Origin: an uncultured Ruminiclostridium sp.
GTDB taxonomy: Bacteria > Bacillota > Clostridia > Oscillospirales > Ruminococcaceae
DNA length: 64,000 nucleotides
Direction: 5' to 3'
NCBI GenBank assembly: GCA_947629925.1
Contig: CANRFO010000007.1
Coordinates: 1 to 64,000 of the forward strand
Below are positions 23,518-33,183 of this stretch, one piece after another. A program made the translations under genes and the position numbers. The notes under the pieces were generated by a model. It did no database searches and had not been told where the DNA came from. It was given only the letters and a program-made list of their open reading frames with translations. Position 1 is the stretch's first letter, and each line of letters begins with the position of its first letter.

Positions 23518-24993
23518 ATGAAAAGAAAACTTAAAATTGCCCTTGCGTCGGTTTTGTGTCTTTCCATGGTCCTTTCTGTTACCGCCTGCAATTCAAGTGA
23601 AGGCGGCTCCGGCAATCAGGAGCCTGAGAGAACCACAAATGCCGAATATGAACCTCTGCTCGAATACGTTTCCGAGCTGCAGGACAAGGTCGATACCAAC
23701 CTGAAAGTTGAGAAGAAGATAAGATGGCTGTCTCACTGGGCTATCGATGAAACTCAGCCTGCCGCCGAACTGTTCAAGTACGTTTACGGTATTCCCGAAG
23801 AGGGCGACACTTCTTACGGCGACGACGCCAACAACATTTTTGACTACATAAATGTAGAGTACAACTCCAGATATGACCAGCTTGGCAAGATGGTCGCGGC
23901 AGGCGACTCCCCCGACATCTTCCAGTTTGAAATCATAAACCACCCCTATGCTGCATACAAAAAGCTGTATCAGCCTGTTGAAGACTATATCGACTTCGAC
24001 GATCCCGTTTGGGACAGGACCAGAGACGCTATGAAGCAGTTTGAGTGGGGGGGACATAACTATTGTCCTATCGTTACCCTGAATCTTGACCAGGTTATGT
24101 GGTACAGACGCGACATAGTAGCTCAGGCAGGTCTGAAAGAGCCTTACGAGTATTACAAAGAAGGCAACTGGACATGGGATACCATGCTTGAAATGCTTGA
24201 TAAATGGCAGAAGTCAGGCGAAGGAAAATGGGGTCTTGACGGCTGGCAGGTTCCCGACAGACTTGTAAGCACCACAGGTAAAGCTATCGTCGCTCTTGAA
24301 GACGGTAAGCTGAAAGACAATCTGTACGATGCCGACATCGAAAGATGCATGACCAACGTTATCGACGTTCTTTACAAGCAGAACTACCGTTACCCCAGAC
24401 ATGAGCTTAACGGCTGGAGCATCAGCATTTCCGAGTGGGTACTGGGCAACACACTGTTCTACTGCGACCTCAGCACCGCTTGGCATGACTCTTTCCAGAG
24501 CTACATAAAGAGATATAAGTGGGATCCCTCTACTATCTTCTGCGTACCTTTCCCCAGAGATCCTCAGTCTGATAAATATTATCAGGTAATGAAGAATGAC
24601 GCATTCGTTCTCTGCTCAGGCTCCAAGAACATAGAAGGCTTCCAGGCATGGACTCAGTGCCTTATTGCGACCGCTTATGATGAAGAGACCATAAGACTCG
24701 GCCGTGAACAGAACAAGGAAAACTACCAGTACACCGACGAGCTGCTTGACTTCTTCGAGGAGCTTCAGTACGGCGGAGTATTCACTCCTGTATTTGAGTT
24801 CAAGGAAGGTATCGGTCAGGACCTTGTAGACCCCAACACCGTTTACAACTGCTGCGCTATCCTTACTCAGATTCCTTATCTGAACTGTGTTGACCAGGAT
24901 AACAACCCTGTTACCTTCACAACTCTGAGAGCTGCCAACGAAGGCACTATCAGAACTCGTATAGATCAGCTCAACGCTTCTCTCGACGCGTGA
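23518..24993 (+). CDS. extracellular solute-binding lipoprotein (sugar ABC-type)
   Basis: A 491-residue surface lipoprotein with lipobox SVTAC (Cys24). The mature part has the family 1 solute-binding fold: VAAGDSPDIFQFEIINHPYA, ITLNLDQVMWYRRD-like hinge segment and EPYEYYKEGNWTWDTMLEML, typical of oligosaccharide-binding proteins. The start at 23518 follows GAGGAGGAG. Codon use is biased to AGA, CTG and GTT, like the highly expressed genes rpsL and tuf here, which suggests strong expression. No permease or ATPase gene is adjacent, and a terminator follows, so it is an orphan binding protein. A partner transporter must be elsewhere. Confidence 0.88.
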   Translation: MKRKLKIALASVLCLSMVLSVTACNSSEGGSGNQEPERTTNAEYEPLLEYVSELQDKVDTNLKVEKKIRWLSHWAIDETQPAAELFKYVYGIPEEGDTSYGDDANNIFDYINVEYNSRYDQLGKMVAAGDSPDIFQFEIINHPYAAYKKLYQPVEDYIDFDDPVWDRTRDAMKQFEWGGHNYCPIVTLNLDQVMWYRRDIVAQAGLKEPYEYYKEGNWTWDTMLEMLDKWQKSGEGKWGLDGWQVPDRLVSTTGKAIVALEDGKLKDNLYDADIERCMTNVIDVLYKQNYRYPRHELNGWSISISEWVLGNTLFYCDLSTAWHDSFQSYIKRYKWDPSTIFCVPFPRDPQSDKYYQVMKNDAFVLCSGSKNIEGFQAWTQCLIATAYDEETIRLGREQNKENYQYTDELLDFFEELQYGGVFTPVFEFKEGIGQDLVDPNTVYNCCAILTQIPYLNCVDQDNNPVTFTTLRAANEGTIRTRIDQLNASLDA

Positions 24994-25015
24994 TCGCTGA
25001 TTAAATGAAAATATA

Positions 25016-25072
25016 GGCTCCCGAAGCCGTGCCGCCGTTGTAAAATGGCAGGTGGCTGTCGGGAGCCTTTTT
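25016..25072 (+). terminator. terminator after the solute-binding gene
   Basis: Outer stem GGCTCCCGA (25016-25024) with TCGGGAGCC (25059-25067), then TTTTT. A GC-rich inner part of 34 bases can form a further hairpin. It overlaps the end of the convergent metallopeptidase gene by a few bases. Confidence 0.8.
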
Positions 25073-25742
25073 ATCTCATCATTTTTCTGATCTCCTTGTG
25101 TTCAGGCATTACGATATTCAGGATCTTGTAAAATCTTTCCGAGTGATCCTGAACGACGAAATGCGCCAGCTCGTGCGCTATGACATACCTTATACATATA
25201 AGCGGCTTTTCTGTCAGCATTGTGTTCAGCGTTATTTTTCCGCAGTCCGCCGTGCAGCTTCCCCAGCGGCTTTTCATCTTCCTGAAGCATATTTTCGGCA
25301 GAGGAACGTCAAATCCTGCCTCTTTGAACAAAGCGTGTTCCTCACGGCAAAGCGGCGGGAACAGCTTTTCGCTCTCCTCTTTCCTCCAGCGGTCGATACC
25401 CGCCTGAACATTGTTTTCGTCTGTTACCGTCAGTAAAAGCTCTCCGCCTCCGACACAGGCGGAAAATTTTTCCCCTTTTACGGCGGACAGCTTAAGCTCC
25501 TCGCCGAGAAAATAAACCGCGCCGTCTTTTTTCGGGCTTCTCATGGCGAATTTTTCCCTTGCCCTTTCCACAAAACGGCAGTTCAAGGCTACGAACCTGT
25601 CTGCCTGCTCGTAGGAAGTATAGTACGGGACCGAAACATGAACGCTTCCGTCCTGCCTCACCCGCAGGTTGAGGTTTTTCACCCTTTTTCTCTCTATTTC
25701 GTATGTGATCTCACCGATCTCGGTGATCGTTTTTCTTTTCAT
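25071..25742 (-). CDS. YgjP-like metallopeptidase (M48-type, DUF45)
   Basis: A 223-residue protein matching the YgjP/DUF45 family: RKRVKNLNLRVRQDGSVHVS at the N-terminus, KICFRKMKSRWGSCTADCGKI in the middle, and the zinc site HELAHFVVQDHSERFY (HExxH with a third His) near residue 190. There is no signal peptide or membrane segment. Family members are putative cytosolic metal proteases of unknown target, often encoded near type I restriction genes, but none is present here. The start codon is at 25742. Confidence 0.88.
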   Translation of the reverse strand: MKRKTITEIGEITYEIERKRVKNLNLRVRQDGSVHVSVPYYTSYEQADRFVALNCRFVERAREKFAMRSPKKDGAVYFLGEELKLSAVKGEKFSACVGGGELLLTVTDENNVQAGIDRWRKEESEKLFPPLCREEHALFKEAGFDVPLPKICFRKMKSRWGSCTADCGKITLNTMLTEKPLICIRYVIAHELAHFVVQDHSERFYKILNIVMPEHKEIRKMMR

Positions 25743-25834
25743 GAAAGAACCTCCGCGATGATTACCGAAGTGCCTGTACTATTATATAACCTCAGCGGCA
25801 GTTTTGTCAATCGCACAAAATATCACATTTTTAT

Positions 25835-25863
25835 TTGACAATCCCGCCGATTAGGTGTATAAT
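25835..25863 (+). promoter_or_regulatory. promoter for secA
   Basis: Perfect -35 TTGACA (25835-25840) and -10 TATAAT (25858-25863), 17-base spacer, with a leader of about 100 bases before secA. Confidence 0.9.
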
Positions 25864-25904
25864 AAAGCAGAATGTACAAAACACAGATCATACGGAACAA
25901 ACGG

Positions 25905-25946
25905 CAGCGCCGTAAAAACAGCGGCAGACGCCTTTACGCGGCGCTG
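25905..25946 (+). other. hairpin in the secA leader
   Basis: Perfect 8-bp arms CAGCGCCG (25905-25912) and CGGCGCTG (25939-25946), with TAAA/TTTA nearby that can extend pairing. It ends about 10 bases before the secA ribosome site (GAAAGGAAG). No T-run follows, so it is not a terminator. A translational control role is possible but unproven. Confidence 0.45.
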
Positions 25947-25969
25947 TATAACTCTGAAAGGAAGATAAC

Positions 25970-28696
25970 ATGGGACTTATTGACAAAATCTTCGGGACTT
26001 ATTCCGAAAAAGAGCTTAAACGCATAGAAGGAAAAAAGCAGGCAACTCTTGATTTAGAGCCGAAATACGCCGCTATGACCGACAAGGAACTTCAGGCGCA
26101 GACCCCTATACTGAAGGAACGCCTTGCCAACGGAGAAACGCTTGACGATATACTTCCCGATGCATTTGCGGTATGCAGAGAGGCGATGTGGCGCGTTATC
26201 GCCATAAAGCCCTATCCCGTTCAGGTCTTGGGCGGAATAGTGCTTCATCAGGGTCGTATCGCCGAGATGAAAACAGGTGAAGGTAAGACCTTTGTTGCTG
26301 CTCTCCCCTCATATCTTAACGCATTGACAGGCAAAGGCGTTCACGTCGTTACCGTCAACGACTATCTGGCAAAGCGCGACAGCGAACAGATAGGACGTGT
26401 TCACCGTTTTCTTGGACTTTCCGTGGGACTTATCGTTCACGAGAAGAACAACGCTGAGCGCCGTCAGGCTTACGCCTGCGACGTGACCTACGGCACGAAC
26501 AACGAATTCGGTTTTGACTACCTGCGTGACAACATGGTAGTAAGAAAGCAGGATCTGGTACAGCGCGGACACAACTTCGCCATCGTGGACGAGGTGGACT
26601 CCATTCTGATAGATGAAGCCAGAACTCCTCTTATAATTTCAGGCAGAGGCGATAAATCCACCGAGCTTTACGAAAAAGCCGACAAGCTTGCAAAAACGCT
26701 GAAAAGCTTCAAAATGGTAGAGACTGACTCCAAGGAGCTTCAGGACGATTACGACGGAGATTATCTGATAGATGAAAAGGCAAAGACCGCCACACTGCTC
26801 CCCAGCGGCGTCAAGAAGGCGGAGCAGTATTTCGGTATCGAAAACCTTATGGATCCTGATAACCTCACCATTCTCCACCATGTCAATCAGGCGATAAAAG
26901 CCAACGGCATAATGCACCTTGACGTTGACTACGTTGTAAAAGACGGCGAAATAGTTATAGTAGACGAATTTACAGGCCGTCTGATGTTCGGACGCCGCTT
27001 CAACGAAGGTCTGCATCAGGCTATCGAAGCAAAGGAAGGCGTAAAGGTAAAGAACGAGAGCAAAACTCTTGCCACCATAACCTTCCAGAACTTCTTCCGT
27101 CTTTACGATAAATTGTCAGGCATGACAGGTACCGCGATGACCGAAGAGGACGAGTTTAAGGGCATTTATAAGCTTGACGTTATCGAGGTACCCACCAATA
27201 AGCCCGTTATCCGCGAAGACCATCAGGATCAAGTATACAAGACCGAAAACGGCAAATTCAGCGCCGTTATCGAGCAGATAAAGAAGTGCCACGAAAAGGG
27301 ACAGCCTGTTCTGGTAGGTACTATTTCTATCGAAAAATCCGAGCATCTCTCCAAGCTGCTGAAAAAAACAGGTATAAAGCACGAGGTGCTGAACGCCAAG
27401 AACCACGAGCGTGAAGCCGAGATCGTCGCTCAGGCAGGCAAAAAGGGCGCAGTTACCATCGCCACCAATATGGCGGGCCGTGGTACTGATATTATGCTGG
27501 GCGGCAACCCCGAATATCTCGCCAAGGCTCAGATGAGAAAAATGGAGATAGACGAGGAGCTTATCAACGAGGCAACAGGCTTCTCCGAGACCGACAACGA
27601 GGAAATACTGAACGCAAGAAAGCTCTTTAAGGAGCTGAACGATAAATTCAAAGATGAGATCGCGCCCGAAGCGGAGGAAGTTAAAAAGGCGGGCGGACTG
27701 TTCATTCTCGGCACAGAGCGCCACGAATCCCGCCGTATCGACAACCAGCTGAGAGGCCGTGCAGGACGTCAGGGCGACCCCGGCGAAAGCTGTTTCTTCA
27801 TCTCAATGGAAGACGACCTTATGAGAATATTCGGCGGCGACCGTATCCAAAGCATGATGGATACGCTGAATATCGACGAGGATATGCCTATTGAAAACAA
27901 AATGCTCACCAAAACGATAGAGTCCTCCCAGAGAAAGATAGAGGGCAGAAACTACTCTATCCGTAAGAACGTGCTTGACTTTGACGACGTTATGTCGCAG
28001 CAGAGAATGACCATCTATTCCCAGCGCGCCAAGGTGCTGAACGGCGAGGACGTAAGCGCAAGCATAAAGTCCATGATGACCGAATACATCACCGAAACGG
28101 TGAACCAGTTCTGCCAAGGCGATATTGCCGACGACTGGAACATTGAGGGACTGCGCGAAAGCCTTATGGGCGTAATAACCACCCCCGAAGACCTGCGCTA
28201 TACGACTGAGGAAAAGAACGACCTTACCAAAGAACAGATAGAGGAATTTCTGCACAACCGTGTAAACGACCTGTATCAGGCTCGTGAAAAGGAGCTTACT
28301 CCCGAAGTTATGCGTGAAGTCGAACGTGTCGTTCTGCTGAGAAACGTAGACATGAAGTGGATGGATCACATCGATGCCATGGACGAGCTGAAAAAGGGTA
28401 TTTACCTCCGCTCCATGGGTCAGCACGACCCCGTTGTTGAGTACCGTTTTGAAGGCTTCGCCATGTTCGACGAGATGATAGCTTCTATCCGTGAGGATAC
28501 GGTGAGAATGGTCCTTACCATTAAGGTAAGAGTGGAACAGCCTCCTCAGCGTGAGCAGGTGATGAAGCCCGACGCTGAGAACGCGGGAGCAAAGACCCCT
28601 GTCAAAAAGCCCGCAAGCAAGAAGGTGGGCAGAAACGATCCCTGCCCCTGCGGAAGCGGCAAAAAATACAAAAAGTGCTGCGGCGCCAACGAATGA
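25970..28696 (+). CDS. secA: protein translocase ATPase SecA
   Basis: A 908-residue motor that drives unfolded preproteins through SecYEG. Visible parts: first nucleotide-binding fold with MKTGEGKT (Walker A) near residue 105 and [16 protein letters not shown] (Walker B), preprotein cross-linking domain at about 230-370, second fold with [13 protein letters not shown] and [12 protein letters not shown], helical scaffold and wing, and a C-terminal zinc motif [14 protein letters not shown] that binds SecB or the ribosome. Full length and intact. The start follows GAAAGGAAG after a perfect promoter. The DUF1015 and epimerase genes follow with gaps of 20 and 12 bases. Confidence 0.98.
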   Translation: MGLIDKIFGTYSEKELKRIEGKKQATLDLEPKYAAMTDKELQAQTPILKERLANGETLDDILPDAFAVCREAMWRVIAIKPYPVQVLGGIVLHQGRIAEMKTGEGKTFVAALPSYLNALTGKGVHVVTVNDYLAKRDSEQIGRVHRFLGLSVGLIVHEKNNAERRQAYACDVTYGTNNEFGFDYLRDNMVVRKQDLVQRGHNFAIVDEVDSILIDEARTPLIISGRGDKSTELYEKADKLAKTLKSFKMVETDSKELQDDYDGDYLIDEKAKTATLLPSGVKKAEQYFGIENLMDPDNLTILHHVNQAIKANGIMHLDVDYVVKDGEIVIVDEFTGRLMFGRRFNEGLHQAIEAKEGVKVKNESKTLATITFQNFFRLYDKLSGMTGTAMTEEDEFKGIYKLDVIEVPTNKPVIREDHQDQVYKTENGKFSAVIEQIKKCHEKGQPVLVGTISIEKSEHLSKLLKKTGIKHEVLNAKNHEREAEIVAQAGKKGAVTIATNMAGRGTDIMLGGNPEYLAKAQMRKMEIDEELINEATGFSETDNEEILNARKLFKELNDKFKDEIAPEAEEVKKAGGLFILGTERHESRRIDNQLRGRAGRQGDPGESCFFISMEDDLMRIFGGDRIQSMMDTLNIDEDMPIENKMLTKTIESSQRKIEGRNYSIRKNVLDFDDVMSQQRMTIYSQRAKVLNGEDVSASIKSMMTEYITETVNQFCQGDIADDWNIEGLRESLMGVITTPEDLRYTTEEKNDLTKEQIEEFLHNRVNDLYQAREKELTPEVMREVERVVLLRNVDMKWMDHIDAMDELKKGIYLRSMGQHDPVVEYRFEGFAMFDEMIASIREDTVRMVLTIKVRVEQPPQREQVMKPDAENAGAKTPVKKPASKKVGRNDPCPCGSGKKYKKCCGANE

Positions 28697-28716
28697 TAAT
28701 TGCAAGGAGATAAAAT

Positions 28717-30003
28717 ATGGCTGAAATCAAAGGCTTCAAAGGACTTCGCTACACCGAAAAGGCGGGAGATATAGGACAGCTTTGCTGTCCTCCCTACGAC
28801 ATAATAAACGCCGCTCAGCGTGATGCGCTTATCGCAAAAAATTCCCACAATCTCATAAGGCTGGAGCTTCCCGTCATCGGAGGGAGCGAGGATATGGCGC
28901 CGTATAAGGACGCTGCGTCAACTTTGCGCCAATGGCTTGACGAGGACATTCTCCGCCGTGACGAAAAGGACTGCATTTATATCTACGAAATGGACTTTTC
29001 CGCTTTAGGCGGGAATTACAGCGTAAAAGGCTTTGTTTCCCTTGTAAAGTTAGAGTCCTTCAGCAAAGGCGTTATCCTTCCTCATGAGGAAACTCTCTCC
29101 AAAGCCAAGACCGACCGCTTCAACCTGATGAAAGCCACAGGCTGCAATTTCAGCCAGATATATTCCCTTTATATGGACGGGGACGGCTCGGTGATGAGCC
29201 TGATAAATTCCGCCTCGGCGGGAACTCCCGACAGCGCCTTTACCGATGACGACGGCGTTTCACATAAGCTCTGGTGCGTAGACGACCCTGAGATCATTTC
29301 AGCAGTCGCAGCAAAAATGTCCGACAAAAAGCTGTATATCGCCGACGGACACCACCGCTATGAAACCGCCCTGAACTATCAGAAATACGTCAGTGAAAAC
29401 CTTGACGAAACAGGCACAAGCGACTATGTTACAATGATGCTTGTAAATATGGAGAACGACGGCTTAGTGGTATTTCCCACCCACAGGATAGTTCGTGACC
29501 TGCCTTATTTTGATTACAACGCCGTGTGCGAAAAGTGCGGCGAATACTTCAACGTGACTCCCTATCTCAACCGTGAAAAAGGGGAAAAGGGTCTTGAAAA
29601 AGCCTACGCCGAGGGCAGAAAAGCTTTCGTCCTCTTTACAGGCGACAACAACTACACCCTTCTCGAGCTTAAAGACGTGAGCGTTATGGAGCAGTTTATA
29701 CCAAGCGGCAGCAAGGCTCTCCGTGAGCTTGACGTCAGCGTTTTGCATACCCTTGTTTTAGAGCGTATTTTCGGCATTGACAAGGAAAATATGGCAAATC
29801 AGAAAAACCTTACATACACAAGGAGCACCGACGAGGCTCTCGCCGAAGTTGACGGCAAGCGTGCCAACTGCGCATTCCTCCTCAATCCCACAAGGGTGGA
29901 GGAAATTCGCGACGTGGCGGCGGCAGGGGAAAAAATGCCCCAGAAATCCACATACTTCTATCCCAAGCTCACCACGGGACTTGTGATGAACAAAATCTTT
30001 TAA
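28717..30003 (+). CDS. DUF1015 family protein
   Basis: A 428-residue protein matching DUF1015: FKGLRYTEKAGDIGQLCCPPYDII near the start, EETLSKAKTDRFNLMKATGCNFSQIY in the middle, YIADGHHRYETALNY (the strongest family motif, with the GHHRYE core), and LLNPTRVEEIRDVA with KSTYFYPK near the end. The function is not established; the family is often seen near serine metabolism genes, which are not present here. It lacks a signal peptide. It lies 20 bases after secA and 12 bases before the epimerase and may share the secA transcript. Confidence 0.9.
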   Translation: MAEIKGFKGLRYTEKAGDIGQLCCPPYDIINAAQRDALIAKNSHNLIRLELPVIGGSEDMAPYKDAASTLRQWLDEDILRRDEKDCIYIYEMDFSALGGNYSVKGFVSLVKLESFSKGVILPHEETLSKAKTDRFNLMKATGCNFSQIYSLYMDGDGSVMSLINSASAGTPDSAFTDDDGVSHKLWCVDDPEIISAVAAKMSDKKLYIADGHHRYETALNYQKYVSENLDETGTSDYVTMMLVNMENDGLVVFPTHRIVRDLPYFDYNAVCEKCGEYFNVTPYLNREKGEKGLEKAYAEGRKAFVLFTGDNNYTLLELKDVSVMEQFIPSGSKALRELDVSVLHTLVLERIFGIDKENMANQKNLTYTRSTDEALAEVDGKRANCAFLLNPTRVEEIRDVAAAGEKMPQKSTYFYPKLTTGLVMNKIF

Positions 30004-30015
30004 CGAGGCAATATT

Positions 30016-31179
30016 ATGTTTAAGCAGGAAATACAGCAGGAGCTTGAAAATCACATAATTCCTTTCTGGGACAGCCTTTGCGACTATGAAAATGGCGGCT
30101 TTTACGGCTTTATGGACAGCGACCTTAACCTTGACAAAAACGCACCCAAAGGCGTTATTCTCCACTCCCGCATACTTTGGTTCTATTCCAACTGCTATCT
30201 CACCTTAGGCAGAAAGGACTGCCTTGAAAAAGCAAAGCACGCCTTTGACTTTCTCAGCAGATACTGCGTTGACCGCAAGTACGGCGGCGTATACTGGCTG
30301 ATGAACGCCGACGGCACGGTAAACGACAGTATGAAACACACTTATTGTCAGGCATTTTTCATCTACGCTATGGCAAGCTACTACGACGCCTCCAAGGATA
30401 AAACCGCTTTAGACCTTGCTATGAGCGTGTTTAAAACGGTGGAGGAAAAGTGCGTCGACGACGTTGCGTACCTTGAAGCGCAGAGCAGGGAATTTCACCT
30501 TGTAGAAAACGACGCCCTTTCCGAAAACGGCTTGATGGCGGATAAGACCATGAACACCGTTCTTCACCTTATCGAAGCCTACACCGAGCTTTACCGTGTG
30601 AACCCCGACAAGCGCGTGCTGGAACGCCTTGAATTTCAGCTCCGCCTTACCCTTGACAAAATATACGACAAGGAAAATTCCAAGCTCCTTGTATTTTTCA
30701 ACCGGGAAATGCAGGTCATCGGTGATATTCACTCCTACGGTCACGATATCGAGGCAACATGGCTTTTGGACCGCACCTGTGACATTATAGGCGAAAGCGC
30801 GATTACCAAGGAAATTTCCGCCATGAACAGGAAGATAGTCGCCAACATAGCTGAAATAGCCTTTGAAAACGGCGCTCTCAACAACGAGCGTGAAAATGAT
30901 AAAATAAACAAATGGCGCATCTGGTGGGTGGAGGCGGAAGCGGTAGTAGGTTTCCTCAACGCCTCAAAGCGTTACAACGAGCCGAAATACCGTGAGATCT
31001 CCCAAACCGTATGGCAGTACATCAAAAACAACATTGTAGATAAACGTGAGGGCGGCGAATGGCACTCTCAGGTGGACGAACAGGGGAATTACGCCGTGTT
31101 CAAGCCTGTTGTTGAGCTGTGGAAATGCCCTTACCACAACGGAAGAATGTGCCTTGAAGTTATAAAACGCGAATCATGA
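30016..31179 (+). CDS. cellobiose 2-epimerase
   Basis: A 387-residue AGE-superfamily enzyme close to the Ruminococcus albus cellobiose 2-epimerase, which converts cellobiose to glucosyl-mannose as a step before mannosylglucose phosphorylase. Shared blocks: IIPFWDSLCDYENGGFYGFM, KGVILHSRILWFYSN, LSENGLMADKTMN, GDIHSYGHDIEATWLLDR with catalytic His, and WKCPYHNGRMCLEVI at the C-terminus with the second His. The (alpha/alpha)6 barrel has no signal peptide and acts in the cytosol. This fits intracellular use of mannan- or cellulose-derived disaccharides made by the GH5 enzymes of the window. An adaptor gene follows after 10 bases. Confidence 0.92.
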   Translation: MFKQEIQQELENHIIPFWDSLCDYENGGFYGFMDSDLNLDKNAPKGVILHSRILWFYSNCYLTLGRKDCLEKAKHAFDFLSRYCVDRKYGGVYWLMNADGTVNDSMKHTYCQAFFIYAMASYYDASKDKTALDLAMSVFKTVEEKCVDDVAYLEAQSREFHLVENDALSENGLMADKTMNTVLHLIEAYTELYRVNPDKRVLERLEFQLRLTLDKIYDKENSKLLVFFNREMQVIGDIHSYGHDIEATWLLDRTCDIIGESAITKEISAMNRKIVANIAEIAFENGALNNERENDKINKWRIWWVEAEAVVGFLNASKRYNEPKYREISQTVWQYIKNNIVDKREGGEWHSQVDEQGNYAVFKPVVELWKCPYHNGRMCLEVIKRES

Positions 31180-31189
31180 GGGTAAAATC

Positions 31190-32254
31190 ATGAAAAGTTC
31201 TTTTAAAGCAATTATCGCGGCGTCACTTGCCATGACGCTTGTGGGCTGTTCCGCGGCTGAAGATACGAGCGGCGAGATACAGATACCCATATACGGCGCT
31301 GAGGAGAGCTTTGAAACTGTTGAAGCAAAGTATATGGACCTTGAGGAAACGCAGTCTGTCGGCGCCTCTATCGGATACGCCCTGTCTGACGCGCTTTCCG
31401 CCCCAAAAAACGCCAACCTTATCTCCGTAAACGTACATCAGTATCAGGAGGTAAGCGAAGGCGATGTTATCGCCGTTTTCGACAGCTCCGCCTTGAATTA
31501 TACTTATCTTGCGCAGGAAATAGTCGCCCAAAGCGCCTATGAAGCCTATCGTGCAAGCGGGAGCGAAGCCGACCGCATAACATGGGAGTATGAGCAAAAG
31601 CGCCTCGAAGCTGTTCAGTACGAGATAGACAGCTACACGGTAAAAGCCCCTTATGACGGGATAATCACTGATGTTGCCATGCTTACCGAGGGTGAGGAAA
31701 TGGAGGAAGGAACATATCTCTGCTCCGTCGCCCATACAGAGGATATTTACGTTTACATAAACGTTGACCCCAAATCCGAAGTGCCAAGCCCCTTCCAGCT
31801 TGGGAGCAAGGTGAACGTGACCCTTACAGGCAGCACCTTTGAGGGAACAGTGGTGAGCTACCCGAAAAGCACCTCTTATAAATACGGTGACAGCTACGTC
31901 CTTCAGGATTTAGGCTGGGGCGGATTTGGCGGCGGTTCGATAGCGGGAACGCCTACCTCCGCCGACAGCGATAAATATGCGATAATCGGTTTTGAGCCTG
32001 ACGTTCTTGCCGCTCTCCTTGAAGAAACCCCCAACGCCGCTTCCGCAGGCTGGGCGACCGCAGTAGTCACTGTCAGGAAAATGAACAACGTTCTCTGCGT
32101 CCCCGCCAATGCGGTGACAAGTCGCGAGAACACATATGTATATCTTTACGAAAACGGTCAGAAGCTCAGGCTTCCCATTGACGCAGGCCCTACGATAAAC
32201 GGCTATACCGTTGTCCTGAGCGGACTTAAAGAGGGCGATCAGGTAATAGTTTAA
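31190..32254 (+). CDS. HlyD/MacA-like efflux adaptor lipoprotein
   Basis: A 354-residue lipoprotein, lipobox TLVGC (Cys20). It has the membrane-fusion fold: split lipoyl domain (LISVNVHQYQEVSEGDVIAVF and YTVKAPYDGIITDVAMLTEG), a short helical hairpin of about 45 residues between the halves, a beta-barrel (SKVNVTLTGSTFEGTVVSYP) and a membrane-proximal part (LKEGDQVIV) at the very end. Such adaptors normally work with a MacB-type ABC ATPase-permease, which is missing downstream. The reading frame stops right after QVIV, 14 bases before the outer repeat of element B. The gene may have lost a few C-terminal residues and its partner genes to that insertion. Confidence 0.82.
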   Translation: MKSSFKAIIAASLAMTLVGCSAAEDTSGEIQIPIYGAEESFETVEAKYMDLEETQSVGASIGYALSDALSAPKNANLISVNVHQYQEVSEGDVIAVFDSSALNYTYLAQEIVAQSAYEAYRASGSEADRITWEYEQKRLEAVQYEIDSYTVKAPYDGIITDVAMLTEGEEMEEGTYLCSVAHTEDIYVYINVDPKSEVPSPFQLGSKVNVTLTGSTFEGTVVSYPKSTSYKYGDSYVLQDLGWGGFGGGSIAGTPTSADSDKYAIIGFEPDVLAALLEETPNAASAGWATAVVTVRKMNNVLCVPANAVTSRENTYVYLYENGQKLRLPIDAGPTINGYTVVLSGLKEGDQVIV

Positions 32255-32311
32255 ACTGAGCTTCATTAAAATAAAAGCAGACGCAATTTAGTCAGTCCCG
32301 CATAAAACGGC

Positions 32312-32341
32312 AAAAGCAGACGTAAAAACGTCTGCTTTTTT
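32312..32341. terminator. terminator in element B
   Basis: Arms AAAAGCAGACG and CGTCTGCTTTT around TAAAAA, then TTG. Like the copy at 11813, it can end transcription from both sides (HlyD-like on + and MmcQ/YjbR on -). Confidence 0.75.
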
Positions 32342-32405
32342 GTGTATGTATAGAAGTGCGCATATTAAATTCATCTTACAGATAAATCAGAATTTGTTCT
32401 TACAT

Positions 32406-33065
32406 TCACTTTGTCAGCAAATAGCTTTCATCAACCCTGCGGCATATTTCATACGTCGAAACTGTTCCGTCCAAAATGATCGTGTACCAATGTTTCTTAT
32501 TCATGTGCCAACCGGGGTAAAATTGAGCGTTATCAATGAGACCCTCCATTTCTTCCGGCGCAGTGCGCAGGTCGATAATTTCCACAATTTCATCAGACGG
32601 GATGCCGAGTTTGCGGCGGGAAACAGACAGCAACGCGCCGTACCATTTTTCATTGTCCTTCCGACGCCAGACAGCATTATCGGGGAATTTATCCCAAAGA
32701 TATTCAAGCTCATCACCGTATTTTTCACGGACATAGGCAATGAGTGCAACGGACTGCTCCGCCTTGAAGACTGCCGTTTCATAACAGCGATCGGCGATAT
32801 CCTGCAAGATGTTTGTTACAGCCGTTCTGACCTCGCCGACAAATGTACCAACTGTGTCTGTTTTGTAAAGAACATACTCCTCTCCTGTGGCAATTTCCGT
32901 CAGTTTCGTATCTGGCACAGAATTCTTACCGATGGTGATTTCCAAGTGGAATTCGCCATTTAACATATCCGTGTCGTATTTGCGATGGTTTCGGATTTTC
33001 CGAAAGCCATAGGCATCTAGCTTTTCAAGAACAGCCTTTTTTCGCAGAAAAATATCTTCGAACAT
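32406..33065 (-). CDS. MmcQ/YjbR family protein
   Basis: A 219-residue protein. The C-terminal 120 residues match the MmcQ/YjbR fold: FPDNAVWRRKDNEKWYGALL, VEIIDLRTAPEEMEGLIDN, FYPGWHMNKKHWYTIILDG and ESYLLTK. The N-terminal 90 residues are an added domain seen in longer members of this family. The CyaY-like fold is often called DNA-binding, but the role is unknown. The start follows GGAGATGA. It is the cargo of cassette-like element B, and its codon choice is plainer than its neighbours, which suggests transfer. Confidence 0.8.
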   Translation of the reverse strand: MFEDIFLRKKAVLEKLDAYGFRKIRNHRKYDTDMLNGEFHLEITIGKNSVPDTKLTEIATGEEYVLYKTDTVGTFVGEVRTAVTNILQDIADRCYETAVFKAEQSVALIAYVREKYGDELEYLWDKFPDNAVWRRKDNEKWYGALLSVSRRKLGIPSDEIVEIIDLRTAPEEMEGLIDNAQFYPGWHMNKKHWYTIILDGTVSTYEICRRVDESYLLTK

Positions 33066-33183
33066 TGTATTTTCATCTCCGTAAATCCCGATTTATCACA
33101 ACGCTGTCATATCGGCAAGTTTTCTCACTGTGTCTGCTTTTATTATGTAAGGATCACTTCAAAACACGTTTTCTTCCGCCGCT

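Larger units (their letters stand above)
32268..33147. mobile_element. cassette-like element B carrying an MmcQ/YjbR gene
   Basis: Candidate single-gene cassette between convergent genes. The outer inverted repeats are AATAAAAGCAGACGC (32270-32284) and GTGTCTGCTTTTATT (33130-33144), 14 of 15 matching. Inside lie TCCCGCATAAAA, a terminator, GTATAGAAGTGCGC (32348-32361), ATCTTACAGATAAATCAGA (from 32373), the gene, then AAATCCCGATTTATCACA (33083-33100) and CTGTCATATCGG (33104-33115). All these parts recur in element A. The leader block begins exactly 18 bases from the start-codon edge in both. No recombinase is encoded. Interpretation as a mobile cassette is inference. Confidence 0.45.
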
